From assembly GCA_030648135.1 (NCBI GenBank), contig JAUSIF010000019.1, forward strand, positions 1 to 9,215: 9,215 bases of DNA, in the 5' to 3' direction. Source of the stretch: Xanthobacteraceae bacterium (GTDB taxonomy: Bacteria; Pseudomonadota; Alphaproteobacteria; Rhizobiales; Xanthobacteraceae). A program made the translations under genes and the position numbers. The number at the start of each line of letters is the position of its first letter. The first letter of the stretch is position 1. Below, in pieces: positions 1-7,188 of the stretch. The notes under the pieces are model-generated. The model was not told the DNA's origin and ran no database searches. It saw only the letters and a list, made by a program, of their open reading frames with translations.

Positions 1-342
1 GACCTCCAGAACGGTGTCACGCTCATCGGCGGAATCCTTGGGCAAGAGCGCGAGCCTGAGCTTGCTTTCCAGCTCGGTGATTTTCTCGACCAGCCGCGCT
101 TTTTCTTCACCGGCGAGCCGCGCCATCTCCGCATCGGTCGCCCGATCGGCAATGAGCGCCTCGACATCGGTGAGATCGGCCTCGGATTTTCTCAGCGCAT
201 TGATGGCCTCGACCACCGGTCGCAGCTCCGCATATTCGCGCGAGAGCCGCACATGGGCATCACGACCCGGGTTGGCGGAAAGCTCCGCCTCCACCGTGGC
301 CTGGCGGGAAATGAGCGCGTCTAATCTGGCGGCTGGCAACAT
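1..342 (-). CDS. prfA: Peptide chain release factor 1 (RF1), N-terminal part, truncated by window edge
   Basis: Release factor 1 recognises UAA and UAG stop codons and triggers peptidyl-tRNA hydrolysis on the ribosome. Only the first 114 codons are present; the anticodon-like PVT/PxT loop and the GGQ catalytic motif lie beyond the left edge, so they cannot be checked. The visible part begins MLPAARLDALISRQATVEAE, has the helical domain 1 with the family pattern LSREYAEL at about residues 33-40, and reaches the highly conserved LLPKDSADERDTVLEV at residues 99-114, which lines up with LLPKDPDDERNAFLEI of E. coli RF1. The start is well fixed: the ATG at 342 is the first start codon after an in-frame TGA, and that TGA is the stop codon of ptsP. 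Only 9 bp separate the two genes and no clear Shine-Dalgarno precedes the ATG, so translation coupled to ptsP is likely. Identification is firm; functionality of the rest is not visible. Confidence 0.95.
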   Translation of the reverse strand, partial: MLPAARLDALISRQATVEAELSANPGRDAHVRLSREYAELRPVVEAINALRKSEADLTDVEALIADRATDAEMARLAGEEKARLVEKITELESKLRLALLPKDSADERDTVLEV

Positions 343-351
343 CGGATAGGC

Positions 352-2625
352 TCAGACCGGAACGCCGGTTTCTTCCGCGAAGGCGCGAAGCCGCTCGCGG
401 ATCGGCCGCGCGTTGGATTTCTCGCCCTGCAGCGGACCAAGAACTTTCGCCGCCGCGGCGACATCGAGGCCGAGCACCATCGCCTTGACCGGACCGATCG
501 CGGCCGCCGACAAGGACAGCGTGCGATAGCCGATGGCGATGAGCGCCAAGGCCTCGAGCGGACGGGAAGCGAGCTCGCCGCACAGCGCCACCGGCTTGCC
601 ATGGGTGCGGCCCGCATCGACGACCGCCTTCAGCGCGCGCATAACCGGCGCCGAAAGCGGATCGAAACGGCTGGAGACCCGGCTGTTGCCGCGGTCGGCG
701 GCAAACAGGAACTGCACCAGGTCGTTCGAGCCGACCGATAGGAAATCGACCCGATCGAGGATCTCGTCGAGCGCGAACAACAGCGAGGGCACCTCGAGCA
801 TGGCGCCGATCTGCACCCGCTCGGGCAGGGGATGCCCATGACGGCGCAGATGCGTGAGCTCGCGCTCGACCAGCGCGCGCGAGCGATCGAATTCCTCGAC
901 CGCCGCGACCAACGGAAACATGAGCTTGAGCTCCCTTCCCGCCGCCGCATGCAACAGCGCACGGAGCTGCATGCGCAGAAGGCCCGGCCGGTCGAGGCCG
1001 AGCCTTATCGCGCGCCAGCCGAGCGCGGGATTTTCCTCTTCGACCGAGCGCAAATAGGGCAACACCTTGTCGCCGCCCACATCGAGGGTGCGGAAGGTGA
1101 CCGGCTTCTCGCCCGCGGCATCGAGCACCGCGCGATAGAGGCGAAGCTGCTCGCCGGTACGGGGCAAAGTCGCGGCCACCATGAACTGCAGTTCGGTCCG
1201 GAACAGGCCGATGCCGTCGGCCCCGGTCTCGGCGATATGGGGGAGATCGACCAGGAGGCCAGCATTGATCAGAAGGCTCACCCGCTCGCCGTCCTTGCTG
1301 ACCGCCGGCTGCTCGCGCAGCGCCGCATATTGCGCCTGGCGGCGTGCGCGCAGGCGCACTTTTTCCGCATAGGCGGATTCAAGATCCGCCGGCGGCCGGA
1401 CGTGCACTTCGCCCGCGTCGCCATCGACGATGATGGCATCGCCCGGATCGACCAGGCCGGTAGCGTTCGCGATCTGCCCGACGGTGGCGACGCCGAGAGC
1501 GCGCGCGACGATCGCCACGTGGCTGGTGGCCGCGCCCTCCTCCAGCACGACCCCGCGCAGCCGCGTCCGGTCGAAGTCCAACAGCGCCGCCGGACTCATG
1601 TTGCGGGCGACGACGATGGCGTTGTCAGGCAATTCCCCGCGCCGCGGCCCCTGGTCGGGCCCCAACAGCTCGCCCAGCAGGCGGTTGGCGAGATCGTCGA
1701 GATCGTGCAGCCGCTCGCGCAAATAGGGATCGACCTGGCGCATCATGCGCGCGCGGGTGTCGGATTGGACGCGCTCGACCGCGGCCTCGGCGGTGAGCCC
1801 CGTCATCACTGCTTCGCGCAGCTTGTGCAGCCAGCCGCGGTCATGGGCGAACATGCGATAAGCCTCAAGCACGTCGCGATGCTCGCCGACCCGCGCCATG
1901 CCTTCCGCCTCGAGCATAACGTCGATCGAGGCGCGCAGTGTGTCGATCGACTGATCGAGGCGGGAGAGTTCCTTCTGCACGTCATCGGCGATGAAGTTTT
2001 TTACGAAAACCCGCGGCTCGTGCAGCACCACGCGGCCGAGACCGATGCCTTCGGCGAGGGCCAAGCCTTGCACGTGATGCGGCCGGCGGATCGCGGGCTC
2101 CGCCCCGGGCTTGGCGAGCGCGAGCAACTCGCCCGAGGCGATCATTTCCGCGAGCACCATCGCCGTCGTCTGCAGCGCCTCCTCTTCCTCCTCGCTATAG
2201 GTGCGGTGCGCCCGATTCTGGACGACGAGCACACCGAGCGTGTTGCCCGCCCGCAAAATCGGCACGCCGAGGAAGGAGTGGTAGATCTCCTCGCCGGTCT
2301 CCGGCTTGTAGGAGAAGGCCGGATGCGCCTGGGCGTTAGGGAGATTGAGCGGCTGCGCCTCGCCGGCGACGAGACCCACGAGGCCTTCGCCCGCGCGCAG
2401 CACGGTCATATGGACGGCGGTGCGGCTCAAACCTTCGGTGGCATAGAGTTCGAGGCTGCCGTCGACCCTGAGCACATAGACCGAGCAGACCTCCGCCACC
2501 ATGTTGGCGGCGATCAGGACGACGATCTTGTCGAGACGCTCCTGCGCGCTGACCGGCTCCGCCATGACCTCGCGAAGCCGCCTCAAGAGTACGCGCGGAC
2601 CACCCAGTGCGCCGCGAAGGGCCAT
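352..2625 (-). CDS. ptsP: PEP-protein phosphotransferase of the nitrogen PTS (EI-Ntr), with N-terminal GAF domain
   Basis: First enzyme of the PTS-Ntr phosphorelay: it takes phosphate from phosphoenolpyruvate and passes it to NPr (PtsO), then to EIIA-Ntr, which regulates rather than transports. It is 757 aa, close to the roughly 750 aa usual for PtsP. Domains: GAF sensor (about 22-170, with GVPILRAGNTLGVLVVQN near 120-137), EI N-terminal helical domain (about 188-325), swivelling phosphohistidine domain (about 335-410) with GAATSHVAIVAR placing the phosphorylated His at 369, and the PEP-binding TIM barrel (about 445-725). The barrel shows GLFRTEL (473-479), FRTLDVGGDK (511-520), VGSNDLVQF (631-639) and the acid/base Cys at 682 in LCGE. 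All catalytic residues expected of the family are present. In this family the GAF domain is known to sense glutamine in some proteobacteria; that is an inference here. The start at 2625 has AAGGAA eight bases upstream; an internal ATG at residue 21 is a less likely alternative. It lies between lysC and prfA, a common alphaproteobacterial arrangement. Confidence 0.97.
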   Translation of the reverse strand: MALRGALGGPRVLLRRLREVMAEPVSAQERLDKIVVLIAANMVAEVCSVYVLRVDGSLELYATEGLSRTAVHMTVLRAGEGLVGLVAGEAQPLNLPNAQAHPAFSYKPETGEEIYHSFLGVPILRAGNTLGVLVVQNRAHRTYSEEEEEALQTTAMVLAEMIASGELLALAKPGAEPAIRRPHHVQGLALAEGIGLGRVVLHEPRVFVKNFIADDVQKELSRLDQSIDTLRASIDVMLEAEGMARVGEHRDVLEAYRMFAHDRGWLHKLREAVMTGLTAEAAVERVQSDTRARMMRQVDPYLRERLHDLDDLANRLLGELLGPDQGPRRGELPDNAIVVARNMSPAALLDFDRTRLRGVVLEEGAATSHVAIVARALGVATVGQIANATGLVDPGDAIIVDGDAGEVHVRPPADLESAYAEKVRLRARRQAQYAALREQPAVSKDGERVSLLINAGLLVDLPHIAETGADGIGLFRTELQFMVAATLPRTGEQLRLYRAVLDAAGEKPVTFRTLDVGGDKVLPYLRSVEEENPALGWRAIRLGLDRPGLLRMQLRALLHAAAGRELKLMFPLVAAVEEFDRSRALVERELTHLRRHGHPLPERVQIGAMLEVPSLLFALDEILDRVDFLSVGSNDLVQFLFAADRGNSRVSSRFDPLSAPVMRALKAVVDAGRTHGKPVALCGELASRPLEALALIAIGYRTLSLSAAAIGPVKAMVLGLDVAAAAKVLGPLQGEKSNARPIRERLRAFAEETGVPV

Positions 2626-2633
2626 GGGCCAGG

Positions 2634-2639
2634 TTCCTT
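2634..2639 (-). promoter_or_regulatory. Ribosome binding site of ptsP
   Basis: AAGGAA on the minus strand, eight bases before the ATG at 2625. It supports that ATG over the in-frame ATG at codon 21, which lies inside a charged stretch without a comparable site. Confidence 0.6.
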
Positions 2640-2679
2640 TCCGGGCGCCGCGCCGCCCGCTTGATCTGAAGAATACCTC

Positions 2680-2700
2680 GCGCGGGAGCCGAGCCCGCGC
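2680..2700 (-). terminator. Hairpin in the lysC-ptsP gap, weak terminator or ptsP leader structure
   Basis: A perfect 7-bp inverted repeat, GCGCGGG / CCCGCGC, encloses a 7-base loop in the 136-bp gap between lysC and ptsP. Read in the direction of transcription it begins 61 bases after the lysC stop. The bases after the stem (GAGGTATTCTTC) are only moderately T-rich, so it lacks the clean U-tract of an intrinsic terminator. It may attenuate or partly end lysC transcription, or be a structured leader of ptsP; in GC-rich DNA it could also be chance. Confidence 0.25.
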
Positions 2701-2761
2701 CTTCGCTAGAGGCGGTGCCCGCGTGCCGATTTCTTACGCGTCGAGCCGGTAAGCAATGCCG

Positions 2762-4012
2762 TCACCTGTCCAGCCCATATACCGAATGCAAAGTCCGTAC
2801 CGCAAGCTCGGTAAAGGCGGCATCGATCAGGATCGAGATCTTGATCTCGGAGGTCGAGATGGCGCGGATATTGATGCCGCGCTCGGCCAACGCCTTGAAG
2901 GCGGTGGCGGCGACGCCCGCGTGACTGCGCATGCCGACGCCGATGATCGAGACCTTGACCACATCGGCGGCACCCTCGATCGCGGAAAAACCGACCTTGG
3001 CCTTGACCTTCTTGAGCACATCCTTGGCCCGCTCGCAGTCGACGATGGGCACGGTGAAGGTGATGTCGGTAAGCCCGTCCGCCGATATGTTCTGGACGAT
3101 CATATCGACATTAATGTGGGCGTCGGCGAGCGGCCCGAACAAGGCGGCGGCGACGCCGGGCTTGTCCGCCAGCCGCCGGATCGAGATTTGCGCCTCGTCC
3201 TTGGAGAAGGCGATGCCTGTGACGACTTGGTTTTCCACGATCTCCTCCTCGTCGCAGATCAGCGTCCCGGGCGGAACGCCATGGGGATCGATATCTTCGG
3301 GCCGATCGAAGCTCGAACGCACGAAGATGCGCACCCGGCGCTGCATGGCAAGCTCGACCGAGCGCACCTGCAGGACCTTGGCGCCTAACGAGGCCATCTC
3401 CAGCATTTCCTCGTAGGCGATCTTGTCCAGGCGCCTTGCCCTCTCCTCGATGTCCGGATCAGTCGTATAGACCCCGTCCACGTCGGTATAGATGTCGCAG
3501 CGTTCGGCATGGATCGCCGCCGCGACCGCGACCGCGCTGGTGTCGGAGCCGCCGCGGCCCAGCGTGGTGATGCGGCCGGTCTCCTTGTGGATGCCCTGGA
3601 AGCCGGAGATCACCGCAACCTCGCGATTGCGCTCCTTGAAACGCTTGATGAGTTCCGCGCCGTTGACCTCGAGGATGCGCGCGGCGCCGTGGACATTGTC
3701 CGTGACAATCGGCAATTGCCAGCCCTGCCAGGAACGCGCGCTCACCCCCATGTCCTCCAGCACGATCGCCAACAGACCCGAGGTCACCTGCTCGCCCGAG
3801 GCGACCACCGCATCGTATTCGCGCGCGTCGTGAAGAGCCGCCGCCTGCCGGCACCATTCGACCAACCGGTTGGTGGTGCCCGCCATGGCCGAGACCACCA
3901 CCGCGACCTCATGGCCGGCCTTGACCTCGCGCTCGACATGGCGCGCGACGTTGCGGATATGGTCGAGATCGGCGACCGAGCTGCCGCCGAACTTCATGAC
4001 GAGCCGGGCCAT
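2762..4012 (-). CDS. lysC: Aspartate kinase (aspartokinase)
   Basis: Phosphorylates L-aspartate with ATP, the first step towards lysine, diaminopimelate, methionine, threonine and isoleucine. With the chosen start it is 416 aa, typical of single-function bacterial aspartokinases with C-terminal ACT domains. The amino-acid kinase domain (about 1-250) has KFGGSS (7-12), VVSAMAGTTNRL (39-50), SGEQVTSGLL (72-81), TTLGRGGSDTSA (149-160) and CDIYTDVDGVYTTDPDI (172-188). Two ACT domains follow (about 265-335 and 350-410); SIIGVGMRSHAGVAA (355-369) and ISTSEIKISILI (385-396) form the usual allosteric region, so feedback inhibition by lysine and/or threonine is expected but not provable here. The frame stays open to an ATG at 4129, but homology begins at ATG 4012, preceded by AGGAA, so the longer version is rejected. 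It is divergent from ubiG and upstream of ptsP; the 136-bp gap may hold a separate ptsP promoter. Confidence 0.97.
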   Translation of the reverse strand: MARLVMKFGGSSVADLDHIRNVARHVEREVKAGHEVAVVVSAMAGTTNRLVEWCRQAAALHDAREYDAVVASGEQVTSGLLAIVLEDMGVSARSWQGWQLPIVTDNVHGAARILEVNGAELIKRFKERNREVAVISGFQGIHKETGRITTLGRGGSDTSAVAVAAAIHAERCDIYTDVDGVYTTDPDIEERARRLDKIAYEEMLEMASLGAKVLQVRSVELAMQRRVRIFVRSSFDRPEDIDPHGVPPGTLICDEEEIVENQVVTGIAFSKDEAQISIRRLADKPGVAAALFGPLADAHINVDMIVQNISADGLTDITFTVPIVDCERAKDVLKKVKAKVGFSAIEGAADVVKVSIIGVGMRSHAGVAATAFKALAERGINIRAISTSEIKISILIDAAFTELAVRTLHSVYGLDR

Positions 4013-4131
4013 GGCGGCGGCGGTTCCTAGTGGTGGGGACGCGGCGGGCTTCTTCCTCCCGCGCATGAAAGGCGCGTATAGATACAAGCCGTGGCCGCGC
4101 CCCGCAACGGCGGGACAGCAGGAAGACATGC
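4013..4131. promoter_or_regulatory. Divergent intergenic region between lysC and ubiG, expected to hold both promoters
   Basis: This 119-bp stretch lies between two genes that start in opposite directions, so each needs a promoter here. It has a short AT-richer patch (about 4075-4086, containing TATAGATAC) in otherwise GC-rich DNA, a plausible -10 area for ubiG and, on the other strand, part of a lysC promoter (TTGTATC). No convincing -35/-10 pair with correct spacing can be picked by eye. AGGAA at 4024-4028 (minus) serves lysC with a rather long 11-base spacer, and AGGA at 4120-4123 (plus) serves ubiG with 8 bases. A 5-bp inverted repeat, CGCGC / GCGCG, flanks the ATGAAAG sequence near 4065-4071. 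Confidence 0.4.
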
Positions 4132-4887
4132 ATGGCTGAAGCCGGGGGCAAAGCGTATTCGACGGTCGACGCGGACGAGGTCGCCCGTTTCGCCGCCATG
4201 GCCGAGGACTGGTGGAACCCGCGCGGCCGGATGCGGCCGCTGCACAAGCTCAATCCGCTGCGGCTCGGCTATATCCGCGACCGGGCCTGCGCGCAGTTCG
4301 CCCGCGACGGGAAAGCGCTCGACTGCCTGAAAGGCCTCCGCATTCTCGATGTCGGCTGCGGCGGGGGGATTCTCTCCGAGCCGCTCGCACGCCTCGGCGC
4401 GTCGGTCGTCGGCATCGACCCCGCCGAGGCGAATATCGCCGCCGCGCGCATCCATGCGGAAAAGAGCGGAATCGCGGTCGATTACCGGACCACGACCGCC
4501 GAGGCGCTGGCCGACGCGGGCGAACGTTTCGAGATCGTGCTCGCCATGGAAGTTGTCGAGCATGTCGCCGACGTAGGTCTGTTTATGCGCCGCTGCGCCG
4601 AGATGGTAAAGCCAGGCGGGCTGATGATCACGGCTACGCTCAATCGGACGCTCAAGAGTTTCGCGCTCGCCATCGTCGGCGCCGAATATATCCTGCGCTG
4701 GCTGCCACGCGGCACCCACCGCTGGGACAAGTTCGTCACTCCCGACGAGCTCGAAGCCGCGATGGAGTCGGGCGGGCTCCGTGTCATCGATGAGGCCGGC
4801 GTGATTTACAATCCGCTCGCCGACGAATGGCGGCGCGCGGACGACATGGACGTGAACTACATGCTCGCCGCCGAACGGCCGCGCTGA
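4132..4887 (+). CDS. ubiG: Ubiquinone biosynthesis O-methyltransferase (bifunctional UbiG / COQ3 family)
   Basis: SAM-dependent enzyme that performs both O-methylations of ubiquinone synthesis: the hydroxyl of 2-polyprenyl-6-hydroxyphenol and the final methylation of demethylubiquinol. At 251 aa it has the usual bacterial length. The N-terminal family signature is present: VDADEVARFAAMAEDWWNP (12-30) and MRPLHKLNPLRLGYIRD (34-50). SAM motif I is ILDVGCGGGILSEPLARLGA (71-90), followed by acidic GIDPAEANI (94-102), the post-I region AMEVVEHVAD (138-147) and LKPGG-like MVKPGGL (158-164). The C-terminal RGTHRWDKFVTPDEL (193-207) and DEWRRADDMDVNYM (231-244) are characteristic of UbiG rather than generic methyltransferases. 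Start at 4132 is supported by AGGA eight bases upstream; an ATG four bases earlier is out of frame and stops after three codons. Its position divergent from lysC recurs in alphaproteobacteria. The transporter gene begins shortly after and probably shares its transcript. Confidence 0.96.
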   Translation: MAEAGGKAYSTVDADEVARFAAMAEDWWNPRGRMRPLHKLNPLRLGYIRDRACAQFARDGKALDCLKGLRILDVGCGGGILSEPLARLGASVVGIDPAEANIAAARIHAEKSGIAVDYRTTTAEALADAGERFEIVLAMEVVEHVADVGLFMRRCAEMVKPGGLMITATLNRTLKSFALAIVGAEYILRWLPRGTHRWDKFVTPDELEAAMESGGLRVIDEAGVIYNPLADEWRRADDMDVNYMLAAERPR

Positions 4888-4919
4888 TCATTCCCCAGGG
4901 CATGCACGGGATCCCCGCG

Positions 4920-5816
4920 ATGGTGCAGGAAGGCTGGCTCTGGGCGCTGTTCACGATCATCGCCGCCGCCAGTCAGACCGCGCGCAATGCCATGCAGCGC
5001 GAGCTGACGGCGAGGCTCGGCACCGTCGGCGCGACCCATGTGCGCTTCCTGTTCGGTTTCCCGTTCGCGCTCGTCTTCCTGGCCGCCGTATTTGCCGCAA
5101 CCGGCGTGGCGCTGCCGCGGCCGGGTCTCGCATTTGTGCCCTGGATCATCGACGGAGCGCTCGCCCAGATCGCCGCCACCGCCCTGATGTTGGCGGCGAT
5201 GAACGACCGCTCCTTCGTCGTCACCATCGCCTATATCAAGACCGAGCCGGTGCAGGTCGCGTTGTTCGGGCTCGTTTTGCTCGGCGATGTGGTGACCTTG
5301 CCAATGGCGATCGCCATTCTGATCGCCACCAGCGGCGTCATCGTGATGTCGCTCCGGCCCGGTGCGCTGGCGGGCGGCCCCAAGGCCACTCTCCTTGGCC
5401 TCGGCGCAGGCGCGCTGTTCGGGCTGTCGGCGATCGGCTATCGCGGCGCCATCCTGAGCCTTGGCCTGCCGAGTTACGTCATGGCCGCGACCTTCACGCT
5501 CACGATCAGCCTCGCCCTGCAGGCGGTCCTGCTCTCGCTCTATCTCTGGCTGCGCGACCCGCAAGTGCTCGGCGCCATCTTTCGCGCCTGGCGGCCGTCG
5601 CTGTTCGCGGGCTTCATGGGCGCGTTCGCTTCGCAATTCTGGTTTCTCGCCTTCGCGCTCGCGACCGCAGCGAGCGTGCGCACGCTCGCCCTGGTCGAGG
5701 TTCTGTTCGCACAGGCGATTTCGAGCTTCCTGTTCCGCCAGCCGGTCTCCGCGCGCGAAGCGATCGGCATCGTGCTGGTGGTGATGGGCGTGGCGCTCTT
5801 GCTCGCGGTGCATTGA
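4920..5816 (+). CDS. EamA/DMT-superfamily inner-membrane transporter
   Basis: A 298-aa hydrophobic protein with about ten membrane segments (roughly 5-22, 40-62, 72-94, 99-121, 126-144, 157-179, 184-209, 227-249, 251-273, 278-296), the 5+5 inverted topology of the drug/metabolite transporter superfamily. Each half ends in an EamA-like pattern: KTEPVQVALFGLVLLGD near 107-123 and LVEVLFAQAISSFLFRQPVS near 258-277, where a conserved Glu and Pro sit in the helix-turn-helix before the last helix of the half. Substrate is unknown; family members export amino acids, nucleosides or other small metabolites. The start is uncertain: ATG 4920 has GGGA eight bases upstream, ATG 4902 adds six residues but has CAGGG almost touching it, and the frame is open further back to 4827 inside ubiG. 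It follows ubiG by about 32 bp, likely the same transcript, and converges on the DUF1178 gene with only 16 bp between stops. Confidence 0.85.
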   Translation: MVQEGWLWALFTIIAAASQTARNAMQRELTARLGTVGATHVRFLFGFPFALVFLAAVFAATGVALPRPGLAFVPWIIDGALAQIAATALMLAAMNDRSFVVTIAYIKTEPVQVALFGLVLLGDVVTLPMAIAILIATSGVIVMSLRPGALAGGPKATLLGLGAGALFGLSAIGYRGAILSLGLPSYVMAATFTLTISLALQAVLLSLYLWLRDPQVLGAIFRAWRPSLFAGFMGAFASQFWFLAFALATAASVRTLALVEVLFAQAISSFLFRQPVSAREAIGIVLVVMGVALLLAVH

Positions 5817-5832
5817 CCGCGGCGAGGAATGG

Positions 5833-6273
5833 TCAGTTCCGCTCCTCGGGCAGAATCGGCAGCGGCTGCACCTCGACGCCCTCCTCCAGGAGCGCGCGCA
5901 CCTCCGCGGGCTTTGCCTCGCCGTAGATCGAGCGTTTCTCGATCTCCTCTTCGTGCATCTGGCGCGCGAGTTGGGGGAACCGATCGCCGACATAATCGGC
6001 GTTCTTGGTCACGTGCTCGCGCAATTCGCGGAGCTTCTTCCGGAACTCCTTCTCCTCCGGCGACATCATCGCGACCGGCGTCTTGTCCTCGTGCACGGAC
6101 TCTTTGTCGGCGCGAGCAAGCGAGGGCGCCATGATCCGCTTCTCGATCGCGGTCGATGCGCAAACCGGACAGGCGATGAGCGCTTGCGCGCGCTGCTCAT
6201 CGTAGTCCGCGGACGAGCGGAACCAGCTGTCGAAGCCGTGCCCAGCCTCGCAGGCGAGCGAGTAGCGGATCAT
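5833..6273 (-). CDS. DUF1178 family protein with zinc-ribbon-like N-terminus
   Basis: A 146-aa soluble protein of unknown function. The first 40 residues, MIRYSLACEAGHGFDSWF then ACPVCAS, hold Cys8, His12, Cys35 and Cys38, spaced like a small metal-binding ribbon of the type seen in FmdB-like and DUF1178 proteins. A charged helical middle (about 70-90, SPEEKEFRKKLRELREHV) leads to the conserved stretch YVGDRFPQLARQMHEEEIE (94-112) and SIYGEAKPAE (116-125), which I recognise as typical of DUF1178. No signal peptide or membrane segment is seen. The ATG at 6273 overlaps the TGA of the nitrilase gene in an ATGA arrangement, so translation is probably coupled. Pairing with this nitrilase is common in alphaproteobacteria, which suggests but does not show a shared role. 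Family assignment is good; function is not known. Confidence 0.85.
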   Translation of the reverse strand: MIRYSLACEAGHGFDSWFRSSADYDEQRAQALIACPVCASTAIEKRIMAPSLARADKESVHEDKTPVAMMSPEEKEFRKKLRELREHVTKNADYVGDRFPQLARQMHEEEIEKRSIYGEAKPAEVRALLEEGVEVQPLPILPEERN

Positions 6274-7148
6274 GACGCTTTGCCCACCAACTGGAGACGG
6301 CCGCCGTCCGCGGGCAGCGCCGCCACCTCGAATCGTCGCCCATGGTCGAGCGCGGGAATGCGGCCGCGCGCTTCGGTGACGAGGCCGAGATCGATCTCGG
6401 CCATGATCAGGCCGGGGTCGATGCCGCCCTCGGCCAGGATGCGACCCCAGGGATCGACGATCAGGCTGTGGCCGAAGGTTTCGCGGCCGTTCTCATGCTT
6501 GCCGCCCTGGGCGGCGGCAAGGACAAAACAGCCCGTTTCGATCGCGCGCGCGCGCAACAGCAAATGCCAATGCGCCTCGCCGGTCTGTTTGGTGAAGGCC
6601 GAGGGCACGGTGAGGACGAGCGCACCCGCTTCCACCAGCGCCCGATAGAGCGCCGGAAAGCGCAGGTCGTAGCAGACCGTGAGCCCGATCCGGCCCCACG
6701 GCATTTGGGCGACGATCGCCGTCTCGCCCGGACGATAGGTATTCGATTCGCGATAACTCTCTCCGCTCGGAAGATTCACGTCGAACAGATGGATCTTGTC
6801 GTAGCGGGCGATGATCTCGCCGGCGGGATCGATCAGGAACGCGCGGTTCGCCGCCTTCTCGGGCGAAACCTTCACCGCCAGCGAGCCGATGTGGAGATGC
6901 AGCTTTAGCTCGCGCGCGAGTTCCTGAAAGGCGACGAGTGCCGGGTCGTGCTCCTCCTCGACGATATGAGCGAACAGAGTCTTGCGGTCGATCTCCATGA
7001 GCGAGGTCTGCTCCGGAGTCTGCACGTAATCGGCGCCGCGCACCTTCGCCTCGCGCACAAGCTTCGCCGCCGCGTCGATATTGGCGACCACATTGCGGCC
7101 GGCGCGCAATTGCACCAGTGCGGCACGAAAGGATTTGGGTTCGCTCAA
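6270..7148 (-). CDS. Carbon-nitrogen hydrolase, NIT1-type (probable deaminated glutathione amidase), TTG start
   Basis: Nitrilase-superfamily amidase, 292 aa from the proposed TTG start. The catalytic triad is visible: Glu46 in QTPEQTS, Lys118 in YDKIHLFDV, Cys159 in LTVCYDLRFPALYR. The KIHLFDV...ES-Y-PGE segment (117-142) and CYDLRFP match the NIT1/Nit1 branch, whose known members hydrolyse deaminated glutathione, a side product of transaminases; omega-amidase (NIT2-like) activity is the main alternative. No upstream ATG fits: the frame is open to 7283 but that part lies inside comF and resembles nothing. TTG at 7148 is preceded by AAGGAG with a 6-base spacer and gives MSEPKSFRAALVQL, the normal N-terminus for the family. 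It lies 40 bp after comF and overlaps the DUF1178 start by 4 bp. Low start-codon strength may limit its expression. Confidence 0.92.
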   Translation of the reverse strand: MSEPKSFRAALVQLRAGRNVVANIDAAAKLVREAKVRGADYVQTPEQTSLMEIDRKTLFAHIVEEEHDPALVAFQELARELKLHLHIGSLAVKVSPEKAANRAFLIDPAGEIIARYDKIHLFDVNLPSGESYRESNTYRPGETAIVAQMPWGRIGLTVCYDLRFPALYRALVEAGALVLTVPSAFTKQTGEAHWHLLLRARAIETGCFVLAAAQGGKHENGRETFGHSLIVDPWGRILAEGGIDPGLIMAEIDLGLVTEARGRIPALDHGRRFEVAALPADGGRLQLVGKAS

Positions 7149-7154
7149 CGAATG

Positions 7155-7160
7155 CTCCTT
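7155..7160 (-). promoter_or_regulatory. Strong ribosome binding site that fixes the nitrilase TTG start
   Basis: AAGGAG on the minus strand, six bases before TTG at 7148. It is among the clearest Shine-Dalgarno matches in the window and is the main reason to place the nitrilase start there, since no ATG or GTG with a comparable site lies in frame nearby. Confidence 0.7.
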
Positions 7161-7188
7161 TTGCCGGATCTCTGCATGATATGGCGCT

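Noticed and set aside
832..2664. 610-codon open frame on the plus strand across ptsP
   Set aside because: It is entirely antisense to a strongly conserved ptsP, has low-complexity Arg/Ala/His-rich composition and no recognisable domain; such frames are common in GC-rich DNA.
2756..3416. Plus-strand open frames of 210 and 161 codons across lysC
   Set aside because: Antisense to conserved lysC ACT and kinase regions, with no recognisable domain.
4013..4129. 39-codon N-terminal extension of lysC
   Set aside because: The family N-terminus MARLVMKFGGSS begins at 4012 with AGGAA upstream; the extension covers the divergent promoter region.
4128..4139. ATG four bases before the ubiG start
   Set aside because: It is out of frame and reaches TGA after three codons (MHG); at most a minimal upstream frame, with no evidence of a regulatory role.
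4857..5993. 378-codon open frame on the minus strand across the EamA gene
   Set aside because: Extremely charged, repetitive-looking Arg/Glu/Gly/His composition and fully antisense to a ten-helix transporter gene; a shadow frame.
6543..6555. Alternating CG tract of 13 bases, possible phase-variable repeat
   Set aside because: It encodes conserved RARAI of the nitrilase; dinucleotide runs of this length are expected in such GC-rich coding DNA.
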